DNA of 64,000 bases from NCBI GenBank assembly GCA_001603275.1, contig LUYM01000030.1:62001-126000 (forward strand). The letters run 5' to 3'. Numbering within the stretch: position 1 is the stretch's first letter; every line of letters begins with the position of its first letter. Below the pieces are notes generated by a model. The model was not told the DNA's origin. It was given only the letters and a program-made list of their open reading frames with translations, and did no database searches. Positions 31,240 to 39,703 of the stretch are shown here, one piece after another. The translations under genes and the position numbers were made by a program. The DNA comes from Actinomycetales bacterium Actino_02. Its GTDB lineage: Bacteria; Actinomycetota; Actinomycetes; Propionibacteriales; Propionibacteriaceae.

Positions 31240-32196
31240 TCAGCCGAGCAGCCGCGCCTTCTCCGCTACGGGCAGGAAGGACGCCTCGATGCTGTTGCGA
31301 GCCAGCGTGCCCAGCTGATCCTGGCTGAGCCCGAACTGGTCGCGGACGGCGGCCAGATTGTCGTCCAGGTAGCCACCGAAGTAGGCCGGGTCGTCAGAGT
31401 TCACGGTGACCAGCAGGCCGGCGTCCAACATGGCCGGAAGCGGATGGGCAGCCAGGCTGGGCACCGCCTTCAGCCGGACGTTCGACAGCGGGCAGCTGGT
31501 CAGCGGGATCCGGTGCTCGGCCAGATGTGCGACCAGAGCCGGATCCTCCATGGCGCGGATGCCGTGGTCGATGCGTTCGACCTTCAACTCGCGCAGTGCC
31601 TCCCAGACGTAGTCGGGCCCGCCTTCCTCACCGGCGTGGGCCACGGTGTGCAGACCGTCGGCACGGGCGCGTTGCCAGAGTGGGGCGAACGGCGCAGCCG
31701 GGAAACCGACCTCGGACGAGCAGAGCCCGATCCCGAGCAGTTCTACCCCGGTGGCCAGCGCCTGGTCGTAGGCGTGTACGGCGTCGTCCGCGCTGAGGTG
31801 GCGCAGGAAGGTGACGATCAGCCCCGAGCTGACGCCGTGGTCGGCTTCGGAGCGGCTCAATGCGTCGCTGACACCGGCCAGCACCACGTCCGCCGGCACT
31901 CCCCGCGCCGTATGTGCTTGTAGATCCAAGAACACCTCGGCCCGGACGACACCGGCCCGGGCCGCCCGGGCCAGGTAGGCATCGGCCAGTTCGGCGAAGT
32001 CGGCCTCGGTGCGCAGCACCGCCATGTTGGCGTAGTAGATGTCCAGGAAATCCTGCAGACAGCCGTAGTCGAGGCGGGAGCGCAGGTCGTCCACATCGCG
32101 CCAGGGGAGCTGGACGTGGTTGCGCTCAGCCAACTCGAAGGCCAGCTCCGGCTCGAGCGTCCCCTCCAGGTGAAGGTGCAACTCCGCGAACCCCAT
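31240..32196 (-). CDS. Adenine-deaminase-type member of the adenosine deaminase family
   Basis: 318 residues. A zinc hydrolase that deaminates adenine or adenosine in purine salvage. It has HLHLEG (zinc HxH) at residues 6-11, the catalytic HAGEEGG, VERIDHGIR, and VTVNSDDPAYFGGYLDDNL. The CPLSNVRLK and DDPAYFGGY motifs are those of the adenine deaminase branch more than of classical adenosine deaminases, which is why I lean that way; biochemical specificity is not proven. ATG with GGGAG upstream; a GTG two codons earlier is possible. Confidence 0.87.
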   Translation of the reverse strand: MGFAELHLHLEGTLEPELAFELAERNHVQLPWRDVDDLRSRLDYGCLQDFLDIYYANMAVLRTEADFAELADAYLARAARAGVVRAEVFLDLQAHTARGVPADVVLAGVSDALSRSEADHGVSSGLIVTFLRHLSADDAVHAYDQALATGVELLGIGLCSSEVGFPAAPFAPLWQRARADGLHTVAHAGEEGGPDYVWEALRELKVERIDHGIRAMEDPALVAHLAEHRIPLTSCPLSNVRLKAVPSLAAHPLPAMLDAGLLVTVNSDDPAYFGGYLDDNLAAVRDQFGLSQDQLGTLARNSIEASFLPVAEKARLLG

Positions 32197-32248
32197 GACC
32201 ACTCCCGTCCTGCTGTTCCGGCGATGCTATCGCTGTCCGTCGCAGCCT

Positions 32249-32377
32249 GCCGCGCTACCCGTAAGTGCGCCGCGCTACCGCTCCGTCCTGCCGCACTACC
32301 CGTTAGTGCACCGCGCTACCGGTGTACGGGTAGCTTCGCGAAGTTCGGGTAGCGCCGCGACATGTCCGGTAGCGCGG
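32249..32377. repeat. Cluster of CCGCGCTACC repeats in both orientations
   Basis: Four forward copies of CCGCRCTACC (at about 32249, 32270, 32291 and 32311) are followed by three inverted copies (GGGTAGC at about 32328 and 32347, CCGGTAGCGCGG at about 32365). The array can fold into several alternative hairpins. It lies in the gap between the adenine-deaminase-type gene and thrE, which diverge. The GCTACC core is shared with the cluster at 1085-1154. Confidence 0.8.
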
Positions 32378-32501
32378 CAATGGCCAGATCGTGCGACGGG
32401 CTGCCGGCCAGCCGATCCTCCACGGCTGAGACAATCAGAGCCCAACGGTTGTCCGCCGAGCCCGGCACGTGTCGTCCTCGGCCGACCAGGAAGGTGACGA
32501 C

Positions 32502-33902
32502 ATGACCGACCTGCAGCCCGCAACTCCTCCCACACCCGCCGGACGCGACGCCGCCCTGGCCGAGAAGTCGGACGCGGTGTGCCGGATGGGATCACTGATG
32601 TTGACCGCCGGCACCGGCTCCTACCGAGTCAAAGCCGCCATGGGACGAGTGGCTGCCGCTTTGGGCATCGAGCAGCTCGAAGCCCAAGTGAGCCTCACCG
32701 AGATCGTGGCCACCACCCGCGCCCAGGGTGCGTTCCGCACGCAGGTGCTCGAAGTGCCGGTGCCCGTGGTGAACGCCGATCGGATCTCGGCGCTGCTGCG
32801 GGTCTCGCTGCGAGCGACCCCGGGCCTGACCGCAGCAGAGCTGCAATCCCAACTCGACCTCGTCGAGGCCAAGGCGCGGCACTACCCGCAGCTGGCGATC
32901 GTGGCCGGAGCCGCCGCTGCCTGTGCGGCGTTCGCCTTCTTGAATAACGGGCGCTGGCAGGAGTGCCTGGCCGCTGCGATCGCCGCCGGGCTCGGCAAGC
33001 TCGTCCAACTCGCTCTGCAGCGGTTCCGGCTGAATCAGTTGGCTGTCGTCGGACTGGCCGCGACGGTGGCCTGCCTTTTCTACATGCTGTGCGCGACGGC
33101 GCTGGCCTGGCTGATGCCCACGGCCGTCCATCCGTTGCATGAGGCGGCGTTCACCTCGGCCATCTTGTTCCTGGTGCCGGGCTTCCCGCTGCTCACCGCA
33201 GCACTGGACCTGGCCCGGTTCGACTTCACCTCAGGGGTGTCCCGGCTGCTCTACGCGACGATGGTGACACTGGCCGCAGCACTGGGCGCCTGGCTGGTGG
33301 CCTGGGCATTCGGCCCGACCCCGGCCGAGATCGCGCCACTCGGCCTGGCTCCCGGCGCCCTCCTCGGGCTGAGAGCGCTGGCCAGCCTGGTCGGGGTCTT
33401 CGGCTTCGCCATCACCTTCAACACGCCGCTGCGTCCGGCCATCACCGCCTCGGTGATCGGGATGATCGCCAATGTGGCCCGGCTCACTGCGGTGGACGCG
33501 TCGGCGAACCCGTTGCTGTGCGCGGCCGCGGCCACGATCGTGGTCGGATTGCTGGCCGGCTGGGCCAGCCAGCGGCTGCCCGCACCGCGGATCATCTTGT
33601 CGGTGCCGGCCGTGCTGATCATGATCCCGGGCGCCAGCACCTATCGGGCACTGGTGGCCATGATCAACCGGGATTCACTCAGTGCGCTGAGTAACGCCTC
33701 GGCCGCCTTGAGTGTGATCGTCGCACTGGCCGCCGGCCTGGCGATCGCTCGGATGCTCACCGATCCGGCTTGGACGGTCGCGAACCCGACCTGGACGAAG
33801 ATGCCGACCACCCGTGCACAGCGAATCCTCCGGAACCGGGCCCGGGCCGAGCAGCGACGTCGGGTCGTCCACTCCTCCGACACAGACAAGAACGGCGACT
33901 GA
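32502..33902 (+). CDS. thrE: ThrE-type threonine/serine exporter
   Basis: 466 residues. The N-terminal part (about 20-140) is the ThrE/YjjP cytoplasmic domain (CRMGSLMLTAGTGSYRVKAA and the following VSLTEIVAT). About ten membrane helices follow, in which the YjjP- and YjjB-like halves are fused as in Corynebacterium ThrE. It exports threonine and serine using the proton gradient. The C-terminal 45 residues are basic. GGAAGG precedes the ATG; an in-frame ATG further upstream is rejected on spacing. Confidence 0.9.
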   Translation: MTDLQPATPPTPAGRDAALAEKSDAVCRMGSLMLTAGTGSYRVKAAMGRVAAALGIEQLEAQVSLTEIVATTRAQGAFRTQVLEVPVPVVNADRISALLRVSLRATPGLTAAELQSQLDLVEAKARHYPQLAIVAGAAAACAAFAFLNNGRWQECLAAAIAAGLGKLVQLALQRFRLNQLAVVGLAATVACLFYMLCATALAWLMPTAVHPLHEAAFTSAILFLVPGFPLLTAALDLARFDFTSGVSRLLYATMVTLAAALGAWLVAWAFGPTPAEIAPLGLAPGALLGLRALASLVGVFGFAITFNTPLRPAITASVIGMIANVARLTAVDASANPLLCAAAATIVVGLLAGWASQRLPAPRIILSVPAVLIMIPGASTYRALVAMINRDSLSALSNASAALSVIVALAAGLAIARMLTDPAWTVANPTWTKMPTTRAQRILRNRARAEQRRRVVHSSDTDKNGD

Positions 33903-33943
33903 GCCGGGCCCTAAACCCGTCCAGCCGCAGTCCGTGCGCGACC

Positions 33944-34690
33944 TCAGTCGGTGAACTCGAAGCCCTGCGCACGCAGGGTCTTGGCCACGTCCGGGTAGTA
34001 GATCCGGGAGTAGACCCCTGCGGTCTCCTGTGCGTAGCCAGCCATCTTGGTCAGGCCCTGAGCGTCCCACCACGAGCGCAGCACCTCGTCGTAGGCGGCA
34101 ACCCCCTCGGCGACCTTCTCGGCGTCATAGCGCTCGGGCATGGCGAAGGACTCCACCGGCACCCGCGGCTTCCGCTGAGTCATCCGCTCCTGGTCCGGCA
34201 CGCCCAGGGTGGAGCCGACGATCGGGTAGGTGCGCGGCGGCAACTCCAGCAGAGCGATAATCTTGGCCGGATTGCGACGAATTCCGCCGATCGGAGTGGT
34301 GCCGTAGCCCAGCGCCGCGGCCGCGGCCTGGAAGGTGGCCAGAGCGATGCCGGCGTCGACGGCTCCGACCAGGATCCCCTCGGCACTGCGCTCGACGATC
34401 TGCTCGGTGCCGACCAGCTTGGCGGCCTCGGCGGTCCGGTTGAAGTCGACGACGAAGGCCACGAACGTGTCAGCGGCGGCGATCGCCGGCTGGCCGGCGA
34501 GTTCGGAGATCCGGGCGATCCGCTCCTTGTCGCGGACGACGACCAGGCTGATCTGCTGACCGTTGATCGAGGTCGGCGCCTGCTGGGTCGCCTTGATGAT
34601 CTCGGCCAGGTCGGACTCGCTGACCGCCTCGCCGGTGAAGGCGCGGACGGAGCGGCGCTCGGTGAGCTGCTCAAGAACGGGGTTGGACAC
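33944..34690 (-). CDS. NADPH-dependent flavin oxidoreductase (nitroreductase family, NfsA-like)
   Basis: 248 residues. FMN-binding nitroreductase fold: the N-terminal phosphate-binding RRSVRAFTGEAVSESDL, QAPTSINGQQ, GYGTTPIGGIRRNP and VVGSTLGVPD-like C-terminal blocks match the NfsA/FRP group, which reduces nitro compounds, quinones or flavins with NADPH. It is divergent from a TetR gene with an operator in between, suggesting induction by a toxic compound. GTG start with AAAGG upstream. Confidence 0.9.
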   Translation of the reverse strand: MSNPVLEQLTERRSVRAFTGEAVSESDLAEIIKATQQAPTSINGQQISLVVVRDKERIARISELAGQPAIAAADTFVAFVVDFNRTAEAAKLVGTEQIVERSAEGILVGAVDAGIALATFQAAAAALGYGTTPIGGIRRNPAKIIALLELPPRTYPIVGSTLGVPDQERMTQRKPRVPVESFAMPERYDAEKVAEGVAAYDEVLRSWWDAQGLTKMAGYAQETAGVYSRIYYPDVAKTLRAQGFEFTD

Positions 34691-34765
34691 TGCTCTGCCT
34701 TTCGTGAACCCAGCGGCGCGGAGCACCGATCTGGTTGAGGCGGACGATTCGTCCACCTTCCTGGA

Positions 34766-34807
34766 TTGTGTATCGACCGTTCCACTTTATATACTGAACC
34801 GGCCGGT
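34766..34807 (+). promoter_or_regulatory. TetR gene promoter with palindromic operator
   Basis: A -35 TTGTGT and -10 TATACT, 18 bases apart, are followed directly by the perfect 10-bp palindrome ACCGGCCGGT at the expected transcription start. ACCGTTC upstream partly mirrors GAACCGG, which widens the dyad. The region also serves the divergent nitroreductase gene. Confidence 0.6.
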
Positions 34808-34852
34808 ACACAAATCGGCAGTCGGCCTGCGATGATGGCCGAGGGAGGTGTG

Positions 34853-35428
34853 ATGGGACGACCACAGGAGTTCGACACCGCACAGGCGGTCCGCGCGGCA
34901 CGTCGCGTGTTCTGGGAACAGGGCTACGCCGAGGCCTCGATGCCGGATCTTGAGCACGCCACCGGAGTGGGTCGCTCCAGCATTTACCACGCCTTCGGCA
35001 GCAAGCGCGGCCTTTTCGACGCCGCCGTCGCCAGCTATCTGGACGAGGTGGTCCGGCCGCGGCTTCGTCCGCTGTACGACGACCCGGTCGATCCGGACGC
35101 CGTGGTCACCTATCTGCGCGCGGTCCAAGCCGCCGCCCGGGACACCGGCGGCACCCATGGCTGCCTGCTGATCAACACCGCGACGTCACCGCTCGGCGCG
35201 GATGCTGTGGTCTCCCAGGTGGTGGCCGAGTATCGCGCCACCGTGCAGGACGGACTTCGCCGCGGCCTCCAGGCCCGCTTCCCCGAGCGCAGCAGTGCCG
35301 CGATCGAACGGCTGGCCGAGACCTGCACCGCCTTGGTGGTGGCGGCCTTCAGCACCGTCCGCGCCGACCCGAAGGGTGCGGCTCGCGACCTGGAGTTGGC
35401 GATCGTCCTGGCCGAAGAGGGCAGCTGA
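34853..35428 (+). CDS. TetR/AcrR family regulator
   Basis: 191 residues. It starts MGRPQEFDTAQAVRAARRVF, and the helix-turn-helix reads SMPDLEHATGVGRSSIYHAF with FGSKRGLF after it, the subfamily with GRSSIY(H/R)AFGSK. The C-terminal part resembles the TetR_C domain of nitroreductase- or quinone-linked repressors. The start is set by GAGGGAGG. It probably represses itself and the divergent nitroreductase gene. Confidence 0.9.
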   Translation: MGRPQEFDTAQAVRAARRVFWEQGYAEASMPDLEHATGVGRSSIYHAFGSKRGLFDAAVASYLDEVVRPRLRPLYDDPVDPDAVVTYLRAVQAAARDTGGTHGCLLINTATSPLGADAVVSQVVAEYRATVQDGLRRGLQARFPERSSAAIERLAETCTALVVAAFSTVRADPKGAARDLELAIVLAEEGS

Positions 35429-35496
35429 CCCAGCCCGTCCGTGTGCCTGCCACCGCGAGGTCTGGCACAGTGGAGGACAGGTCCCCTTCGTGGGCC

Positions 35497-35536
35497 CCGG
35501 ACGAGGGAGCCGTACCCGGTCAGCGACAAGACGGCC
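35497..35536 (+). promoter_or_regulatory. Guanidine-III riboswitch
   Basis: The aptamer core CCGGACGAGG, then GCCGTACCCGGTCAG, then ACAAGACGGC matches the known guanidine-III (ykkC-III) consensus almost base for base, including the pseudoknot strands. It ends a few bases before the Shine-Dalgarno (AGAAGGA) of the SMR gene, so guanidinium binding probably frees or exposes that site. This identifies the downstream transporter as a guanidinium exporter. Confidence 0.92.
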
Positions 35537-35549
35537 AGAAGGACTCGTC

Positions 35550-35867
35550 ATGTCGTGGCTGATTCTCGTGTGTGCCGGAGTCGCCGAAGCGGTCTGGGCC
35601 GTCGCCCTGGGACGCTCGGACGGCCTCACCCGACTGCTGCCCAGCGCGGTGTTCGTGGTTGCCTTACTGATGAGCATGGCCGGTCTGGCCTTCGCGATGC
35701 GCAGCCTGCCGACCGGCACCGCCTACGCGGTCTGGGTCGGCATCGGCGCGTCCCTGACCGTTGGCTACGGAATGCTCACCGGGGCCGAGTCGTCCTCGCT
35801 GTGGCGGGTGCTCTTCCTGGCCATGATCATCGGCGGCGTCATCGGGCTGAAGGCTGTCGACTCCTGA
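35550..35867 (+). CDS. gdx: Guanidinium exporter, SMR family (Gdx/SugE)
   Basis: 105 residues, four membrane helices. A dual-topology small multidrug resistance transporter of the Gdx subtype, which exports guanidinium in exchange for protons. The essential Glu lies in helix 1 (AGVAEAVWAVAL, Glu13), and the Gdx signature SLPTGTAYAVWVGIGA closely matches E. coli Gdx. The riboswitch directly upstream independently supports the substrate. It lies downstream of the TetR gene but probably has its own leader RNA. Confidence 0.95.
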   Translation: MSWLILVCAGVAEAVWAVALGRSDGLTRLLPSAVFVVALLMSMAGLAFAMRSLPTGTAYAVWVGIGASLTVGYGMLTGAESSSLWRVLFLAMIIGGVIGLKAVDS

Positions 35868-36060
35868 ACCCGGCCCTGGGGCGCACTTCGGGGATGAGTG
35901 TGGGCGTTGCCCGAACCAGCACCTCCCCACAGGTGGTCCATAGGCCCAGCCGCTAGCGTTGGCGGCAGCAGGCACTGTCCGCGTCGAAGCCGATGGGCGG
36001 GATCTGTCATTCATGCCCCGATGCAGCCCCACTTGCGACTGCGGAGAGTCCATACCTGCC

Positions 36061-37011
36061 ATGACCATCAAGGCACTACCCGCCACCGTCCTCGCCGCCG
36101 TGCTCGCCCTCACCGGGTGCACGGCGGCCCCCGCAACCTCGAGCCAACCGTCGGCGTCGGTCAGCGCCAGCGCCAGCGCTGATTCCACTGCAAGCGCGCC
36201 AACGGTCGATCGTGATCCAAAGGGCGAGCTGCCCGCCATCACGTTCAGCGCCAAGGGCATCCCGACGATGGCAAAGGTCAGCTCGGACGCGCCCGCAGTG
36301 ATCTCCGTGAAGACACTGAAGGCCGGTACCGGTGCAGTCGTGGCCGCCGGCGACTTCGTCAAGGTGAACTATGCAGGTTTCCTGTGGAGCGACGGCACCC
36401 AGTTCGACTCCTCCTACGACTCCGGCACCCCGGCAGGATTCGCGCTGAGTGAGGTCGTCGACGGTTGGAAGTACGGGCTGTCCGGCGCGAAGGTCGGCGA
36501 CCGCCTGGAGCTCATCATCCCGCCTGCCTACGGCTACGGCGACCAGGAGCAGGAGTCGATCCCTGCCGGCTCGACCCTGGTGTTCGTGGTGGACGTCCTG
36601 GCCAGCACCACGGTGACCACCGAGGCATTGACCGCGGCGACCCTCACCAAGGCCACCCTGCCCGCGGGCGTCACTGTCACCGGTGAGCTCGGCCAAGAAC
36701 CCACGCTGACCATCGCCGCGGACGCGGCCAAACCGACCAAGACCGAGACCATCGTGCTTGCCGAAGGTAAGGGCGCCACCATCACCAAGACCGACACGTT
36801 GCTCTACCACATGGTGGCCAGCGAATGGGGCGGTGAGAGCTCGTCCACCTGGGACAGCTCCTTCCAGCAGACCGACTCCGGCGGCGGCGACATCACCGTC
36901 GGTAAGCGGGTCGGCTCCCGGCTGCTGCTGGTCTATCCGGCCGACGAGGAAGGCGGCACCGCCGCCCAGGTCTACGTGGTCGACATCCTGGCTGCGATTC
37001 CGTCCGAGTAG
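36061..37011 (+). CDS. Lipoprotein FKBP-type peptidyl-prolyl isomerase, two-domain
   Basis: 316 residues. A lipoprotein signal with lipobox LTGC (Cys20) anchors it outside the membrane, followed by a Ser/Ala linker to about residue 50. The FKBP domain (about 80-181) has VKVNYAGFLWSDGTQFDSS, GWKYGLSGAKVGDRLELIIP and AYGYG, the active-site blocks. A second, diverged FKBP-like half (about 190-314) repeats LLYHMVASEW...VGKRVGSRLLLVYPAD but lacks the aromatic active-site set. It likely helps fold exported proteins. The lipoprotein signal fixes the start. Confidence 0.92.
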   Translation: MTIKALPATVLAAVLALTGCTAAPATSSQPSASVSASASADSTASAPTVDRDPKGELPAITFSAKGIPTMAKVSSDAPAVISVKTLKAGTGAVVAAGDFVKVNYAGFLWSDGTQFDSSYDSGTPAGFALSEVVDGWKYGLSGAKVGDRLELIIPPAYGYGDQEQESIPAGSTLVFVVDVLASTTVTTEALTAATLTKATLPAGVTVTGELGQEPTLTIAADAAKPTKTETIVLAEGKGATITKTDTLLYHMVASEWGGESSSTWDSSFQQTDSGGGDITVGKRVGSRLLLVYPADEEGGTAAQVYVVDILAAIPSE

Positions 37012-37055
37012 CTGAGCCAGCTGGCGCTGCTGTCCGCTGGCGACGGCAGCCCCGG

Positions 37056-38342
37056 CTACTCGGAGTCGGACTCAGGACGCCCGGTGCGCGGCCAGATGGT
37101 GACGGCTTCGGGAAGGTCGGTGATTGCCCGTGCTCCGGTCAGATGGTCGACAATCGCCGCTGTCGGAAGGCCCCACACATCCAGGATCTGACGGATGATG
37201 ACCTCCGGCTCGCCGTCCATCGTGACAAGCTCGGCGAGACGGTCGCGATCCGGTAGGGCGAGCCCGACCAACTCGTCCGGCCAAACCTCCAGCGGCCAGG
37301 TCGGGCACAGTGCTCGAAGCTCCTCCGGGCTACCCTCGCCCACCAGGCGACCGTGATGATTCCACGCAGCGCGGGCCACCAGCACTCCGTCCTCATGCAC
37401 AGCCAAGGACACTCGCCCACCACGAAGAGCGATCACCAGGGCCGCCACCTCGCCCTCGGCTGAGTTCCGGCTCGCGCAGTTCTGGTCGACAACGCAAAAC
37501 TCGGCCAGCTGAACCGCTCTGGCTGGCCCCCCCACCGAGAACAGCGCGGATACGTCCGAGCATGCGACCACGGTCACCACCCGGTCATCGGAGGTGGGTC
37601 GTGGCGACAGCGAGCAGTCCATCCAGCGGTGTGGCACCGCACCGTCCGGGCCGAAATGGATGTGCTCTGGCCATCGCATCACGCACGCCTCGGCGCCGAG
37701 GCCAGCCAACGACTGCCCCAACGCCGGCACATCCTCGAAGTCGCTGAACAACACACCATCAACCATGGCGATATTGGCGAACGTGCCCCCGCCGGGCAGA
37801 GGCTCAGCCCAGGCGGTTTCGACGTGCTCACTGAGCCATTCCATGAAGTGGTCCTGGTCGGCCGACGTCGCGAGCCGAACCCGCTGGTATCTCCATTCAC
37901 TCTCGGATTCGCCGTCGCGGATCATGCCGATGGCGGTGACCCAGGCTGCAACGGTCATCGCAATGAACACAGACCCAAGGGAAAGGACGAGGAGAACACC
38001 GCCCCAGGTTCCCTTCTCGACGCCGACCGGCAGGCCCACGACATCACGGAGAGACGGGATGTACTGCACCCTCAGCGCACTGCCCTCAGCGCTGCAGTCG
38101 CCATCAAGAACGACGGCCCGCGGCTGTCCGCCTGTGTCGGCCACGAAGGTGCCTTCGGCGTAGCACGTCGTGAAGAGGAGGTGCCAGTTTCGCTCGGCGG
38201 CGGTGATCATCATCGTCCCAGGCGAGCCCTCACCGCGAAGCGCGGTGATGCTCACGTAGGAGTCGTTGATCGCCAGGATGGACACGAAAGTGAGTCCGAG
38301 AAGGATGAGGGCCCCCACCAGCCAGCTGAGGACTCTCTTCAC
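37056..38342 (-). CDS. Hypothetical membrane protein
   Basis: 428 residues, not recognised. Two hydrophobic segments are seen: residues about 6-26 and about 113-137. They flank an exported stretch of about 85 residues containing two Cys (TTCYAEGT, DGDCSAEG). The C-terminal 290 residues should be cytoplasmic and contain repeated acidic/hydrophobic blocks without a catalytic motif. It sits in a stretch of accessory genes with small exported proteins. ATG at a normal position. Confidence 0.75.
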   Translation of the reverse strand: MKRVLSWLVGALILLGLTFVSILAINDSYVSITALRGEGSPGTMMITAAERNWHLLFTTCYAEGTFVADTGGQPRAVVLDGDCSAEGSALRVQYIPSLRDVVGLPVGVEKGTWGGVLLVLSLGSVFIAMTVAAWVTAIGMIRDGESESEWRYQRVRLATSADQDHFMEWLSEHVETAWAEPLPGGGTFANIAMVDGVLFSDFEDVPALGQSLAGLGAEACVMRWPEHIHFGPDGAVPHRWMDCSLSPRPTSDDRVVTVVACSDVSALFSVGGPARAVQLAEFCVVDQNCASRNSAEGEVAALVIALRGGRVSLAVHEDGVLVARAAWNHHGRLVGEGSPEELRALCPTWPLEVWPDELVGLALPDRDRLAELVTMDGEPEVIIRQILDVWGLPTAAIVDHLTGARAITDLPEAVTIWPRTGRPESDSE

Positions 38343-38387
38343 GTGGTCATCCTGGCAGAAGGATGACGACCTGAGGTGAGCTGCCGC

Positions 38388-38459
38388 TCAGCGCCCACGC
38401 CGGAGCAGGTCGGACGGAAGGTCGCGCAGGTTGGCGGTCACGATCACGTCGGCACGTCA
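38388..38459 (-). pseudogene. Possible PIN-domain protein remnant
   Basis: In the 203-base gap between two hypothetical genes, the minus strand reads RADVIVTANLRDLPSDLLRR and ends in a stop. This strongly resembles the C-terminal (V/A)DVIVTxNLRDFP motif of PIN-domain toxins of toxin-antitoxin pairs. A stop codon lies directly before it and no upstream PIN acid residues are found in frame, so only a fragment survives. No antitoxin gene is seen. Confidence 0.4.
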
Positions 38460-38545
38460 GGTCACGTTGCTCTCTGGTTCGCCGTCCAGCGACTCACGAC
38501 GCAGTCTCAGCACTGGCGCTGCGCTGTTATGACCGCCTGAGCAGT

Positions 38546-38965
38546 TCAGGAGAGAACCAGCTCTCCCTCGAGCGGGACGCTGCCAAGCTCGATGCTGAGC
38601 TTCACGTCTCGCCCGGAGGTGTGGCAGGTCACCGACAGGTAGCCCGACAAATCGTCCGAATCTCGCGAGTCTTCCCGGCAGCCGGCCGCCTCCGCGTCCG
38701 CCAGCAACTGATCCAACCCATCGTGTTCCCACGACGCGTAGACCCGGCCACCGGAGTCGCAGCTATCGCCGAACCCCGTGACGTGCAGGCTCGGAAGCCG
38801 GGCGCCAAGCTCATTGACCGCGCGGTTCAGCTGTGCCGTCGCGATGTCGCCACAGGATGGGGCGATCACGTTCGATTTCAGCCACCAGAAGACCAGCCCA
38901 CCGCTGAGCGGCACGCTCACGACGACCAGGATGATCCAGGCCAGGGCACGATCAGACAACTTCAT
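38546..38965 (-). CDS. Membrane-anchored four-cysteine protein, paralogue 2
   Basis: 139 residues, function unknown. One signal-anchor helix (about 8-30) is followed by an exported domain with four Cys in PSCGDI, GDSCDSGG, AGCRED and VTCHTS. Cys spacing and residues such as LGARLPSLHV and WEHDGLDQLL match the protein at 30714, so the two are paralogues. Codon usage is like its neighbours. A likely extracytoplasmic disulfide-stabilised small domain. Confidence 0.8.
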   Translation of the reverse strand: MKLSDRALAWIILVVVSVPLSGGLVFWWLKSNVIAPSCGDIATAQLNRAVNELGARLPSLHVTGFGDSCDSGGRVYASWEHDGLDQLLADAEAAGCREDSRDSDDLSGYLSVTCHTSGRDVKLSIELGSVPLEGELVLS

Positions 38966-39110
38966 GTCACCGCCGACGTTGCTGGGGCCGCATTCAGGTT
39001 GAGAACTACTCCAAACCTACCCCCTCTTCGAGGTGCACCAGTGGCCGCTCGGAGGCCGCAACGATGCGAGGCGGAACGGCGTCTACGTAGTCAAGGAGGT
39101 TCAACTGATC

Positions 39111-39521
39111 ATGAACCGCTCGCGCTCTGGACGTCTCCTGCTACTGACGGCAGCCGTCGTGGCTGGGTGCGTCCTGTTGGCTGGCTGCACCGCGGCACAC
39201 AATGAGCCCGCGTCGACGCCAACGCCCACACCGGCGCCGGGACAACTGGTCGGACACCTCTACTCGGAGGGTGGCCAAGACCCGAAGAGGTATGGGTATC
39301 CGGCGAAGCTGACTGCGACCGCGATCTACGCCTCGGCACCGGCTGTCTACAACTTCGAGGCCGGCAGTGACGGCGCCTTTCGAGTCACCTTGCCGCCGGG
39401 CTACTACATGGTCACCACCTCCTCGATCGGGAGCAGATCCACAATTCAGACGAGGCCGGCAGAGGTGACCATCTGGTCCGGCGGCACCTACACACTCGAA
39501 CTCACCTCAATCCACCCGTAG
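39111..39521 (+). CDS. Hypothetical lipoprotein with carboxypeptidase-regulatory-like fold
   Basis: 136 residues. Signal peptide MNRSRSGRLLLLTAAVVAG then CVLLAGC; the lipobox Cys is in LAGC (about residue 25). A Pro/Thr linker leads to a domain with YNFEAGSDGAFRVTLPPGYY and IWSGGTYTLELT, the beta-sandwich pattern of carboxypeptidase-regulatory or transthyretin-like modules. It probably sits on the outer face of the membrane; the binding partner is unknown. A very strong Shine-Dalgarno (AAGGAGGT) fixes the start. Confidence 0.82.
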   Translation: MNRSRSGRLLLLTAAVVAGCVLLAGCTAAHNEPASTPTPTPAPGQLVGHLYSEGGQDPKRYGYPAKLTATAIYASAPAVYNFEAGSDGAFRVTLPPGYYMVTTSSIGSRSTIQTRPAEVTIWSGGTYTLELTSIHP

Positions 39522-39703
39522 CCGCGGCGCACGTTCGACACGGCCGTCGCTGGGCGCTGCACGACCCCTTTTCTGCGAGGTCCGGCGCCAGGAGGCCCTC
39601 TCCTCGTTCGGGACCGACACAGCCATCTCAAACTCAAGATGTTGGAGGCCGCTGCGTCCCTCGCCATCGATCTGCTCGCCCCGACGCGCCATAGACTGCC
39701 GTC

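Noticed and set aside
32249-32377. CRISPR array
   Set aside because: Units are only about 10 bp, face both ways and have irregular spacing.
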